NCBI RefSeq assembly: GCF_016545825.1
Contig: NC_052617.1
Coordinates: 6,592,600-6,656,599, forward strand
Length of the DNA stretch: 64,000 nt
Source of the DNA: Eucalyptus grandis
Lineage: Eukaryota; Streptophyta; Magnoliopsida; Myrtales; Myrtaceae
Direction: 5' to 3'
Positions 9,395 to 21,224 of this stretch are shown here, in pieces (within the stretch, counting starts at the first letter, position 1; every line of letters starts with the position of its first letter). Made by a program: the position numbers and the translations under genes. The notes beneath the pieces are model-generated. The model did no database searches. It was given only the letters and a program-made list of their open reading frames with translations, and was not told the DNA's origin.

Positions 9395-12300
9395 GATTTA
9401 ATGAGTCACAAAAATAAACAGAATTTAAACTGAGTTGTTCTACTTAAGAAGAAAGGCTTATTAATTGACAACCCATAACAACGGGAAAGCCTCCAGTAAT
9501 ACCGTCAGACATAAGAGGGTATGTATGACTCTTGTCATCACTATCTGATAAATAAATTTAGAAAATTCATTATAAAGAGGGTAGTCATTTATGAATTTTT
9601 TTTTCCTTTAAGATAACTTTATAACTTTGAATTTTTAGATATTTTGAATCTCCAATATCCTTTCTCTTTTCATGTTGTGCTTGTTAAACAATTAAGGGCT
9701 ACAATAATAACTTTCAACTTTTGGAAAATTGCCTCACAACTTAAGATGCCGTGACCATTACCAAATACACAAATCGCAACACTTTACATCATTACTGCAA
9801 CTATATCAAATATATTTTGCTTTTTATTAGTTTGATTCAAAATTAAAATGATCATTGCATACTGCTGAATATAGACAACATAAATTCACTTGATTAAAAA
9901 AAGAAAATTCACTTGATTACTAAGTTACCACTCTGCATGACTGTCTAGTCAAATCTCCTAATATATTCACTTCATAATTGACAAATGAATGTTAAAAATC
10001 AAATTTGTAACGATGAAAGAAGAAGAATGCAGAAACATAGCTTAGGAGAGGCGACATAAAGTAAGCTCCAGTAACTAGTTATGAAGGTGAGATATTAAAA
10101 TGTCCTACAATGATTTCATAAAATGATACGTATTTGATAAAATTCGGACAAAAAAAGCAAGCAGCTCTGAGGAGCAGCAGTCCCTGTCCTCGTCAGCACA
10201 AGAAGACAATAAAGATCAACAATCGGTCCAGAGATTAGGATTGACAGTCATGGAATCGCCCCAAGCTATAACGTGGGAATCTTTACCGTCATTTCTGGGA
10301 ACTTTCTTCCTCCTACCATAGAGTCTAGTCTTAGCTTCAATTTCGGGGCGGAATCAAAAGACCTGCATAAAGTCCTTGTGGAAAGGTCTGCATAATCGCT
10401 CGGTTGGATGAGGATTTGACGCCACCCCACCTTCCACGGCAGAAGGATGCATGATTGAAGGGGATTTTGCAAGAATTGCAGGTTTGGGATATCTCTGCAT
10501 CTGACAAGCCGCCCATCAGCCGCATGGACTAGAAGACGACAAACGTCTAGTTAAATAAAAATAGGGAAGCCCCAAATATCTGATTTTGGCATAAATGAAG
10601 GCATGTTTGGCAATTTAATTGGCATCCTACTTTTCTTTTTTAATTAATGTTTGCCGTGCGAAATCAATTTTGTTGGACTCGGTGGAACGTGAAAACCAAG
10701 AATCAAATCATCATCAATTTTCTCATACGAATTGACTCTTGATGACCAATGCTTTCATATTCTAAGTCAGTAAAAAGTATCATAAAACACACTTCATTCT
10801 ATGGGACAACATCCTAATTACAGGGAATAGAAAGCGGCTTCACAAAAAATGAGAATGCACTCAAGTCGTCCCGTACTGCTTTTTATTTCATCCATCTAAG
10901 TTGCAAAGTCAAGTCTCCTTCGTTTTTCATAAGCCAAAAGTCGGGCAAGCCTCCATGCATTGTTCTTCACGGTTGTCGTAGGGCTTCGCCAGCAGCACAA
11001 AGGTCGACGAGGGTTGCCCCTGACCCTCGTCAACCACAATGAGAAAAAGAGAAGAGAAAAATGTTTAAGACTCAATTTATAAAATGACAATAAATTTAAG
11101 ATATTTTATTTTTAATTTTGCTGAAGTGAGACAAGGTTTGGTAGAATTCCATGTTTTCGGGTTGACCACAATGGCTTTAGGACAACTTAGCACTTCATTA
11201 TGAAGACTAAGAAGTCAAAGTCTTCTGGATATGACAATCACAAACTTAATTTTCTCAATTGTCTTGGTGGTTTTACTTGCGTGTGGAAAATGCATTTAGT
11301 GCCATAGAAGTTTCTTCTTGGCTAAATGCATAAAAGACTATGAAGGAGACTTTAGGGCATCCGTTCTAAATGGGCATAGACAAATTGGCGTATAAGTTGG
11401 ATTTTATCGGTTTTTTCTTGCATATCATGTCAAGTGTGGAATAGAATTGTTCTACATCCAGACGTTGTGTAAATTTTGTCCACTTTTCTTGAAAGGCATA
11501 CTAGTCAAGTTTATAGTGAAATTTTCATTTCAAACATATGGGTGATTTTTGGGTAAATCATTATGAAAAAGGCAGTCATTTATGAATTTTTTTTAGTAAG
11601 ATAACTTTTAATTTGCAAATACATTTAATTTCTAATGTCTTCATATTTGAGAAAGTGCTTTTACAGTTACAATAGCTTACAACAACTTTCAGAAAGCTAC
11701 CTCACACTGATTTTAAAAGTTGTAATTCTAAAATGCGTATCACCAAATACGCTAATTGCAATACTTTACACAACAGATACAACATAGCACAGTTGCAACG
11801 ATACTAAACATGCTTCAGTTTTTAATAGTTCAATCCAAAGCTGCATGACCATCAGATACCGCTAAATATACTCAACATCGATTCAATTGATTGCTAAGTT
11901 ACTAGTTTGCTTAATTGTTAAGTAAATTCCCCTTATGCATCCACTAGTATTCGCCAAATGAATGTTAAACGTGAAATTTGCAACGTAAAAGAATTCAGTG
12001 GAGGATGTACAGAAATAACTTAGGGAGGCAAAATAAAGCAAACTCCAAATCTAACTCCGAGGGTGTAATATCGATTTGATCAAAGTCGGGCTAGAACCAA
12101 GCGGTCCAAAGGGGCGTCGGTCCCCATCCCCGTCAACCCAAGCACCCAATCAAGATCAACAATCACCAGTCTTCTTTGAAAGGTCTGTCAGTGGGGCTTG
12201 CATACCCTTCCGTTCCAACTTCTTCTCCGATAAAGATAACTTCAACTTGCCTTGCGGGTTGGGAGTTGAGTCAAGATCCGTCTTTTTCGTAAGAGTCCTT

Positions 12301-13079
12301 CGATATTGGTTTACCACCAGTACCAGACAAAGGAAGCAACTTTCTTCGCCTTGAATTGAGCATCCCCTTAATTTTAAGCCTGTCATGTACTGGTAATCAT
12401 ATTTTAACATGTGACTATTTTTTTCATACTATTAGTAGCTGTAATTTTTACAGGTATTTTACTTGGGTCGTTGGCCATTGAACGTAGAAAATACCAATAA
12501 GAACACTTGTCGAGCTGGACATCCAAAACACAGCCGGACAATTTCTTAAAAAATGTAGAAAACAAAAACAACAAAATTAAAGAGACAACAAGGTGACTAT
12601 GGTCTTTCATTTTATTTTATTTAAAAAACAATTTCTTAATTATTTTTTCTTTTTCTTTTTCTTTTCTTTTTCCTTTCTCTTCGCATGGTCACTAGTTATG
12701 ACAATTGACCATAGGTGAGCTCGAGCCATGCTATAATACTATATATGTTTTTGTTGTGCTTTGTACTTTTTCCACCTTTACCATAAATAATGTAGCTTGT
12801 GCTCATCAAATTTGGTTTGAAGGAGTTCATGAAATTTTCACAAGCAATATATGATGAAAGCTATTTTTATTCACCAATGATCAACATTGTGATGTGAATC
12901 TGTCCAATTCGATGTAATTGGTCATCCACGTGATTTCCAGTGCAAGCAAAGGACAGAGTTTCTTTCATACATTTATACGAAGTCTCCAATGCAATTTCTT
13001 TTCCACGTTTTCCATTGATCTCACATGGCTTTTTCCATAATCGATGCATTGAATGATTGTGTCGCGAAAGTTCTTGGAA
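9395..13079. repeat. Spacer block E1 with an internal tandem duplication and RLP 5' relics
   Basis: Two related stretches occur in tandem, 9575-10160 and 11560-12100. Both start with the 'agtcatttatgaatttttttt' type text and both end in a 'tccctgtcctcgtcagcacaagaa'-like line. After the first, at about 10410-10450, comes 'gatttgacgccaccccacc', which resembles the start-codon region of the RLP genes ('gatttgatgccacccca' at 26924-26940). The spacer therefore seems to contain promoter and start relics of lost RLP copies. The minus frame at 10266-10472 (GWRQILIQPSDYADLS) is shared with 30674-30880 but resembles no known protein. The stretch 12540-12960 recurs at 29770-30155. Confidence 0.6.
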
Positions 13080-14094
13080 ATAAAATAGCTCAATCAGATG
13101 TAAACTCGCAGCGCAAAATTCACCGTGGTCAACATTGCTTCTTGCAATCGAGATAAAGTGTCACCCAGGGCCCAGGACGAGCCCCTTTCTTACTTCGTTG
13201 TTCGTCATTATTTTTTTTTTTTTTTTTGGAGTTCACGACACGGCTTGAAGGAATTCTTCTGCGCGGCCAACAAAAGGTACTCCCACCCCAACGAGATTTA
13301 TGTGTTCTCCAGAAAAAAAAAAAAAAAAACTCCCAACAGGAACCCCTTTCTTACTTCGCTGTTCGTCATTTTTTCTTTTTTTGGAGTTCACGACATGGCT
13401 TTTTCTCGTTCTTTTACAGAAGTCAACAAATCCACTTTTGACCGGAACCCACCGAATATTCAAGCTCCTGTTTCTTGCGTGGCTTTCAGACGTCCACCGC
13501 GCGCCTTCTCGAAGATATTAGATGAGAGTTTTGCTAATATAACTGTTTTTGCATAACTGCTAGAGTAACGGATGAGGGATGGACCTGTTAATAATTTCAA
13601 ATTATTTGTTATCTTTTTTTTTTTTTTTTTTATGATCTAGAGCTGAATGTTTTTATCACAGTGAATTAAGGACAGTCATTTAATCATTTCTCATCAGATA
13701 AAATCAATCAACTGAGAAACAAACCCATAGTCAGAGCAAATATACTATGTTCCCTCCTAACAAAATCCAAACTTGAGTCGGATTAATGGGCGCATCGGAT
13801 TTGAACAAATCGAGATCTTCAAAATGGTTTGGATTTCATACACATGCTAAAACTCAAGACATAATATTACAATTTTTGTTTGCAATCAAAAAAGATGTTT
13901 TGTTGTTGCCCTCTGTATTATTCCACCAAAGTGGGTGATCGAACAATATTCAAGCAAATCTTCAATCCATCATCAAATTTAACTTAGAATAACATTATGA
14001 GCTGCTGCGGAGACAACCAAGTTGGATAATGAAAAAAAAAAAAAAGAACAGATGACAAAGGTCTCATATTTTTTTAAAACCCGATTATCGTATC
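13080..14094. repeat. Cluster repeat block A, copy 2
   Basis: This aligns with 361-1056. It contains an internal duplication: the 'cccctttcttacttcg...gttcgtcat' text followed by a T-run occurs at about 13182 and again at about 13341, each time leading into 'ggagttcacgaca'. Long A and T runs make the frames unreliable, and I call no gene. Confidence 0.65.
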
Positions 14095-15764
14095 TTTTTA
14101 TCATGATAAGATCAGTGCCAACTCCAAAATCAAACTCCACATTTTGGAGTTGGCCATCTCGATCTCATCCCAATATATTCACCACCAACAAACAACAGTC
14201 ATAGATCTTTGTCTAGTGTAGTTGTTCTGTGCTAAGGTGATGTAATCAAAATGGATGCAATGCTGATGGTATGAGAGAGCATACAGTAAGGACATATTTC
14301 ATGTAGTTGATTACGGTGTATATAGATTGGTATTTATTTTATACGCCCTATCACTTCAGGACCTGCCCAAGGGAAAAAAATGTGTTAGTTTAATTTCAGC
14401 ACAGGTGTATTTGCACCAAATTCAAGTACAACTGTTCCAGCAAGAGCATGAATAAAAATCAGGTGGATTCAAATGTGAAGGATAAACCGAGTTTTGCACA
14501 TACCTACAAATGAGTGTCAAAATAAACACTCATGATAAGAGAGCTTAACCTCCCATTTTTTTTATCAGATGATTTGCAGTATTTCGTTCTTCTTATAACT
14601 CCCTAGATTTGATCAAATTAGCACGCAATGGAGAGACAAAGACATTTTTAGTTTTGCTCATCTTATAACCATTCTCCGTTTAGCTATAAGGAACTTCCTA
14701 AATCTAGCACCCCATCATCCACCGGGTATTCGGTTCATATACTACCCAGAATTACAAAATGATTTAACCAGAACCCAAGGAAGAAAACGTAATGTTACAA
14801 TGTAGATTACCACGAGAGGTGAGTATCAATTGGGTAATCATATATTGCGACTAGGTAATTGCCTCGCAAGATTACCCTAGGAAACGGGTAAGGGACTTAT
14901 GAGCCCTTTGCAACACCATGCTAGCTTCTCTCTCGTTTTCATTAGCAGCGGCTTGCTGTTCTTGAATCGAATGCACACTCCTCACAAGCTTTCGCAGCTC
15001 TTATTGGAAGTACAACGAAGGAAAATATTCACCATAAACATGTGAACCCAATACTAATTTTGACAATGCAACATAGTAGATGTCAACGGCGCTAAGTATT
15101 GGCAATTGGCAAATGCAAATCTCAGCGACGGGCAATGTGTTGCATTGTGCACTGAAGAACGATCTAAACATTATGAAGTCTGTGCATGGCAAGGGCAGGC
15201 ACATACATAATGTTGTGCACATTACAGAGGAATGAATTAGCCCGACCGGGGATAGGCTTGTGCAAATGTTACCTACATGCCCATGAAAAACCATCAATCT
15301 AGTTTACGTTGTCAAGAGCAGAATGTCAAATGAGAAATTACTTTCTATTTTCAGTACATAAAACTGTCGACACTTGATATTGAGTACTTAAATTCTTAGT
15401 GCTTATTTTATTTTAGTCTTATTAAACGGGCTTTTAGGCTTCGAATATGTGGGCCTAGTTGAGCGCCCAAGATCACCCACAACTGAGAGAATGTGATGCA
15501 GGTGCAGAGTGGGTGATTCTTGTTTTGAGTGAAATAACGGATGGAATCAGAGTGTGTGGGAATGAATGTCGATGGGCAAATGCAACACGCACATATCATG
15601 CCGTGAGGTCTAAGTATCCAATTCGATGAATAAGGATTCCATGGTTCAGGACACTTGGTAGAAATCAGCAGCTCTCAGTGAAAATGAAGCCAGGATTTTA
15701 GCGTATGCTTAAGAGATTTGTAACCAGCAAAGAGTGTTTCCAATGGTTTTTTTACAACTAAGTA
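14095..15764 (-). repeat. Cluster repeat block B, copy 2 (best-preserved gene X coiled-coil-like exon)
   Basis: This aligns with blocks at 2083-3760, 32996-34690 and 58955-60600. At about 14890-15000 the minus strand encodes a continuous charged peptide with ELRKLVRSVHSIQEQQAAAN followed by ENEREASMVLQRAHKS. It looks like an amphipathic or coiled-coil exon with a GT donor-like site after it. The copy at 33840-33900 keeps the same peptide, while those at 2895 and 59790 have lost bases. Flanking DNA is intron-like. The host gene family is not recognised. Confidence 0.55.
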
Positions 15765-16993
15765 TCAAATCAATGACGTACTGGTGAAACTTTCTTCTCT
15801 AGGTGATTGGGAAGCGGACTTCTCACACCGCCCGTACATGCTGAACTCGTTTTCCTCAAAGAGGATGCAAATGAAACTTTGAGTAGCAGCGGAAGGCAAT
15901 GCAGATATTTTTTTTTTTTTTTTTTTTTTTTGAAGCGACGAAGTTAAAAACCAGGTATCCCCTCCTCTTCCCCGTGTCCATGTTCGAAATCTTCTCTCTC
16001 TTTCGTCATTATCTTTGCCAACCCAAGCCTCCGATACCAATAAAGCTCGCAGCCTGCTCTGGTCATCATCTTCCGTGGCCTCAATTGAAGCATCCATTAA
16101 CTCAGGCTCCACTTCTCGCAGCAACTTCCCTAACAAATGTGATTCATTAAGGAAGTCACATTGCACAACAAATCAATGACACCTCTCGTGCGTATTTTGT
16201 AGAGTACAACTAAATAAAACTGCTTTAGCAAAAAGAAAAAGAAAAAGAAAAAAAAGATTCTCACAAATACACACGTACACTCGTAAAAACATGAATAAAA
16301 ATGTGATAGTACCAATGAAATTGAACTGCCTTCGCTTTCCTTCTCGGACATCCGGTCCCAGTCTCTGCGGCAAATTAACGAACATCACAAGGGCATGAAC
16401 AAGTAACAACTCAGACCAAAAGCCTCAAGAGAAAGAGCCACGCATTGCAGGAGCATCACCTTCGCAAGCATCTGAGCGTCCAACGCCGCTTGACTCCAGA
16501 GAAGCCACTCCGCAATTCCCCTTTCAAAAAAAAGGACAATAATTCTACAGTGCTACGTTATTGAACATCATTACATCCACGAAGCCCGTGAAGGCTCAAA
16601 ATCGCGCCGCCTCCAAGACACATTTTTTTCCCCAGCGCTCGGATCTGGGGATGGGATAAGGAAGCGAGTTCCATGCCCAAGAGGCTCTTCTGGGCGTCCG
16701 AGTCGGAGTCGCTGCCGTCATCTTCTCGAGGGATCGTACGACGGCGGGCGGTTGGGGAATCTGAGCCCGCGCGGCCGATGATGGGCGTCGCGGAGTGCCG
16801 AATGGACCACACCGTCTGGAACGGACAACGGTGAGGACGCGACGTCGTTCCAAAGGGCGAAAGAAATATCTGTAGTGGATAACGGCTCTCCCTTCATTTT
16901 CCTTTTTTTTGGCCCTTTTTTTTTTTTTTTGAGTTGTGTGCTTGACAAAGTTCATTATTCATCTTTCCAATTCAACTCATATACAATTATACC
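15765..16993 (-). pseudogene. Gene X block C, copy 2
   Basis: Exon-like pieces on the minus strand are: 16558-16812 (frame with GRAGSDSPTARRRTIP then REDDGSDSDSDAQKS, acidic Ser/Asp tract); about 16320-16500 (DVREGKRRQFNFIGT); and 15990-16166 (HLLGKLLREVEPELMDAS, IEATEDDDQSRLRAL). Copies differ by whole codons in the SD tract and by indels elsewhere. The acidic-exon frame is open here, unlike copy 1, but the middle exon reads in different frames between copies. No catalytic motif is visible and the family is unknown. Confidence 0.4.
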
Positions 16994-17335
16994 TTAGTTT
17001 AGGACTTGAGCAAGTCTTTAAAAAGCTCAACGGAAAGAAAAAAGCAGGAGATTTGCCTTGCGGAGAGATCTCGCAATGTCACATATGTATTCCCTTTCAA
17101 TCAGGAAAAAAAAAAATTGAGTAGGAATTAGGGGGCCATGCAGTAATAAAAGTAGATACCACGTTAGGAATTTCGATTCTTGACTACCGTTAAGTAGGCA
17201 GGTATAATAGCTTTTTGCACCTAGGATGAGAAAGAGTGGGTGAAAGGCCCAATATAGAGTTGGCACGCCCTTATGGGCAAAGTCAAATTAACCAACCACT
17301 AACACTGTATCCCCGGTTAATTTGACTTTGCGCGC
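16994..17335. mobile_element. 342 bp insertion with a perfect 17 bp hairpin, type unknown
   Basis: The other copies read 'attatacc' directly followed by 'aagatacaaaag' (for example 5163-5185). Here the two halves are separated by 342 bp, so the outline is set by an empty site. Near its right end, 17277-17293 is the exact reverse complement of 17315-17331, with a 21-base loop. There is no clear terminal inverted repeat or target duplication. It might be a small Helitron-like or other non-autonomous element, but the usual 3' CTRR end is absent. Confidence 0.6.
17277..17331. repeat. Perfect 17 bp inverted repeat (hairpin)
   Basis: The arms gcaaagtcaaattaacc and ggttaatttgactttgc are exact reverse complements around a 21-base loop. 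They lie at the right end of the 342 bp insertion. Confidence 0.9.
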
Positions 17336-17466
17336 AAGATACAAAAGAAGAAGACATTAGAAACAAGCCTTCATAAGGGAAATAACATTTGAAGCCTAAT
17401 AGGTGACATCTTTATTTACTAAACCTACATTATATGGTTTAAAGAGACAACTTCTCAACAATTTCT

Positions 17467-19933
17467 CTAACCATGAAACTTGATGGCCTTCCGCTTTGGT
17501 TTCTCCATCCACTTGGCTGCACTTCTCTCTAGCATTTTCACGCCTTGCACAAGCCATTTGGGCCTTCCCATTTCAAATGCAATATATGGTATGGAAATTT
17601 CAATGACAATTCCAAAGGCATAACCTATCCACACTACTTTCTATTTGAACCAACTCTTTAAGTCTTTGCAATCAAAAGGTATCAAGGACAATGGTGGAGG
17701 AGGTTGAGCATCACCAAAGCATGATTTTGGCAATGGAGTTCCACATAAGCCTAGATTCCCACTAAATGACTCGCTTGAAAATGTGCTCAATTGCTTGTCT
17801 TAAGAAATTCGACCAGTGAGTTGGTTCTTCAAGAGGTTTAAGTACCCAAAGGATGCCAAATCTCCCAATGCTCTAGGAATTCCCCCATTAAGCATGTTCG
17901 AAGATAGATCAAGTCATTCAAGTTTAGTTAGGTTTCCTAAAGTTAGAGGGATGGAACCAATAAGGTGGTTGTGCAAAGATTGAGCCCTATGAAAGAGCGA
18001 AGATGGCCAAAAGCTTCAGTAATGTCTCCTTGGAAAGAGTTGCACGACAAGTCAATGGTTGTGAGGACAATCAATATTTTCACTAGCTTAATCTCTAGCC
18101 TTTTCATGGTCACAATCATGAAATTGTCATATGACTCCCCTCACAAAAACTTTGTCACATACAATGATTTGTGTTGCCAAGTTTCGCCATTCACCATGGC
18201 TTTAAGATCCATTATCAAGTTGACTAGCAAAGAACCAGCAAAATTGTTGTTGGAGAGGTCCAAAATGTGTAACTTTGCAAAGAGGTGAACTCCCTTAGGA
18301 TATCCAAAAGATCCTTAAGATTGTTAGACCTCAAAATGAGAACTTTTAGTTCGGTAGTGCTCCCAGCCATCTCGGGAATATATCCTCCATATGATTGTCG
18401 CTCAAATCTAGAACTTCTAGATTTTTACATTTGATGAGGACCTAGGTAATGTGTCTCTAAACCAATTTCGACTCATGTCAAGAGTCGTCAAGCTATTTTG
18501 GAAGGAAATGATTGATGGATTGTGCCCTCAAGATGACTCATTCGTAAATTCAAAACTGACAAGTCAGTGCTAAAATTTGTTATGCATCGAGGCAAGCTAC
18601 TTGTTAAGCCATTGTTAGACAAGTTAATGACCTTGAGCTGGGTGGCATTACATATCAAAGAATGAATCTTTCCTGTTATATTGTTACTTGCAATAGAATA
18701 ATAAAATGTGACGCGTGATGTAAGTGGGATTTGGCCTCCAAATTTGTTGTTGGACAAATCTATTATAGTCAATGTGGTGTTTGAGAAAAACTCTGTGAGC
18801 CACCATCCTATAAAATTGTTATCGGAAATAAATAAAGATTCAAGAGCAAGGAAGGATAGTCTAAAGAGTGAGGTTAATCTTACCATGAAATTTGTTGGAT
18901 TGCAAATCAAGGTATTCCAGATGCGATGCTTCCAACCATCATGAGGGGATATCACTAAACTCATTGTGACCGAGAAGTAGTATTTCTAAGTTCATGCTTT
19001 TGACTAGGGAGCACAATAATGGCCCTCTTAATGTATTGTTTCCCAAATCTAGACTTTGGAGATAAGTTATATTACCAAAAAATGGTTGTATATTCCCAAA
19101 GAGATTATTGTTAGAAAAAATTTAGAGATAGGAGTGAACTCAACCGGCAAATCGAAGGAGGGATCTCACCGGTGAAACCATTCTCTGAGACATCAAAGTC
19201 GAGTATATAAGGTGGAGGCATCGGGGTGGTCCTCGGAGTGAGTTGTTGTGAAGGTCAATATATGACAAACTCTTACAATGCATTTGTTGTATAGCTCCCT
19301 CTAGAAAGCTTTGAGAAAGATCTAATGCGTCTAATGTATCATGACTTATTTCCCAAAACCACTTTGAGATCTCCCCATTAATCCTATTGTGAGAGAGGCC
19401 AAAGTTTGTTAATCTTTTTAACAAATATAAGAAATAAGGGAACTCGGTCAAGTTGCAAGAAGTCAACTCCAGCCATTGAAGAGAAAAGGATGAACAAGAG
19501 ATATTCTAATAAGTCACTTTTGGAAATGTACCAAGATTACTTGAAAATGTAGGAGTGAGCAAGGTCATTACTAGAAAGGTCGAGCATCCAAAGGTGGTAA
19601 AGGCATAGGAGGGAGCTATTAGAGTGGAGAGTGTTGCGAACCCAACTGCAAGCAAGATCAAGAGTAATGACGTTACCAATAACATTGTTGCAAATGACAC
19701 CGTCCCACAAGCAACAGTCTACCTCCTTGTCCCATGAGTTTGTCTTTGGAGAAGAGTGATAACAAGAGTCTGATGCCATGCTATCAAGCACGAAAGAGTT
19801 TTTAAAATGGAGCAAGGCGTTGCGCTAGTCAGAAGGGCAATGGTAGTGTGAGAAAGGAAGGGGAGGAATGTAGAAGGGGCGAATGAGAGAAAAGGAGAAA
19901 ACAGAGGAGGCTGAGGATATGATGCCACCCCGT
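17467..19933 (-). pseudogene. LRR receptor-like protein RLP2, decayed pseudogene
   Basis: This follows the RLP family layout from N-cap to KFHG end but has many stops and indels. The codon matching the RLP1/RLP3 start is ACG instead of ATG (19931-19933, in the 'ccccgttttgc' context). Recognisable pieces are: the N-terminal part at 19537-19815 (ML-HFKNSF, the CCLWDGVICNNV paired-Cys motif); LRRs at 19140-19466 and 18488-18964 (IDLSNNKFGGQIPL); the island and last LRRs at 17800-18300; and a tail at about 17480-17640. Length would be about 820 codons. The TATA-like site (19962-19970) is only about 30 bp from the start position because roughly 25 bp of leader are missing. This is certainly a pseudogene. 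Confidence 0.9.
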
Positions 19934-20229
19934 TTTGCAATTTAGCAAGCGAGTGCTCCGACTTATAAAATGTGAAGTGATGGACACCAAGTCTTCCGAT
20001 ACAACGAGTTCGACTTGTCTTGTGGGTTGTGAATTAAGTTACTATGCCTATATCAACCCACTATTACACCCACCCCATTTTTCTGTAGTCATCTATTAAT
20101 CTTAACCCACATAAGAAAAAGCCATTAGATCCTCCCCATTATTCAGTGTAGTATCCGAGTGAGTTTATTGGTGGTTGGGATAGGAATTTGACTCATATAG
20201 CCCTTCTAATAAGCCAAGTTGTCTCCACA
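19934..20229. other. Short spacer with RLP promoter relic
   Basis: Only about 0.3 kb separates RLP2 from the next block B. The text 'gagtgagtttattggtggtt' followed by 'catatagcccttcta' near 20157-20210 matches the RLP3 leader and TATA region (26957-27020). A further RLP 5' end therefore seems to have been deleted here. No block A is present. Confidence 0.55.
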
Positions 20230-21224
20230 CGTCTGCTCTCAAAGGTCTGTCGGAAGGCTTGTACTAAATATAATTTTGTAGGCTGCATTCGCTCGTGACC
20301 TTCCCAGGTGAAAAGGTTAACCTCAGTGCATATGTACTTGTATAGGATTCAACTACATCCGTACTGGCTGGCACCAGCATGAACGTTACCCCAGGTAGAT
20401 TCGAATGCAAAAGCATAAACTGAGTGTCAAAATAAACATTCATGAGAACAGAGCTTAACCTCCCCTTTTTTTTTTTTTTTCTATCAGACAATTTGCATAA
20501 TTTCCCTCCTTTTATAACTCTCCGGAATTGATAAAATCAGCAGGCAGTGGAAAGGTAAAGGCGAATGAATTACGCTAGCGGCATAACTATTCTCTTTTGA
20601 GCCATTGCGCAGGACTGAACCCAGCACCTAATTAAAACTGGCACCCCATCATCCACTTGGTACTCGGTTCATCCATAACCCTGAATCGTAGAACGATTCA
20701 ACCGGACCCTGGAAAAAGAAAATATGAATGTTACAAAAAAGATTAGTACAAGAGGTGAATGTCGACTGTGTAATCATGTATTGCTACGACATAATTGCCT
20801 CGCAAGGTTTCAGAGGAAACGAGCAGGGGACTTCTGTGCCCTTAGGAGCGCTATGCTAGCTTCTCTCTCATTTTCAGCTGGCTGTTCTTGAGTCGACTGT
20901 ACACTCCGTACAAGCTTTCGCAGCTCCTATAGGAAGTACAAGGTAGAAAATATTCAGCATAGACATGGAACCCAAAAATTATTTTGACAATGTGACATGG
21001 GATATGTCAACCACACTATCGACAATCGGCAAATGTGAGTTTCAGCGACAGCATGTGCACTGAAGAACGATCTAAACATGGCAAAGTTTGTTGTCCAAGT
21101 TGGAGCGATGAATTAGCCCGACCAACAATAGAGTTGTGTAAATGTTAACTACATGTCATGCGTTACCGCGTGTGCTCATGCAAAACCATCAATTGGTCTT
21201 CCTAGTCAAGAGCCAGATGTTAAA
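20230..21224 (-). repeat. Cluster repeat block B, copy 3
   Basis: This aligns with the other B blocks and most closely with 53990-54870. The gene X exon at about 20855-20930 reads ELRKLVRSVQSTQEQPAENE followed by REASIALLRAQKS without a stop. It lacks the AAAN residues of copy 2. Similarity to ordinary B blocks ends near 21225, where the plus-strand gene fragment begins. Confidence 0.55.

Noticed and set aside
13125..13560. Frames in block A with Lys or Phe runs, shared between several copies
   Set aside because: They depend on poly-A and poly-T tracts and shift between copies; no conserved reading frame was found.
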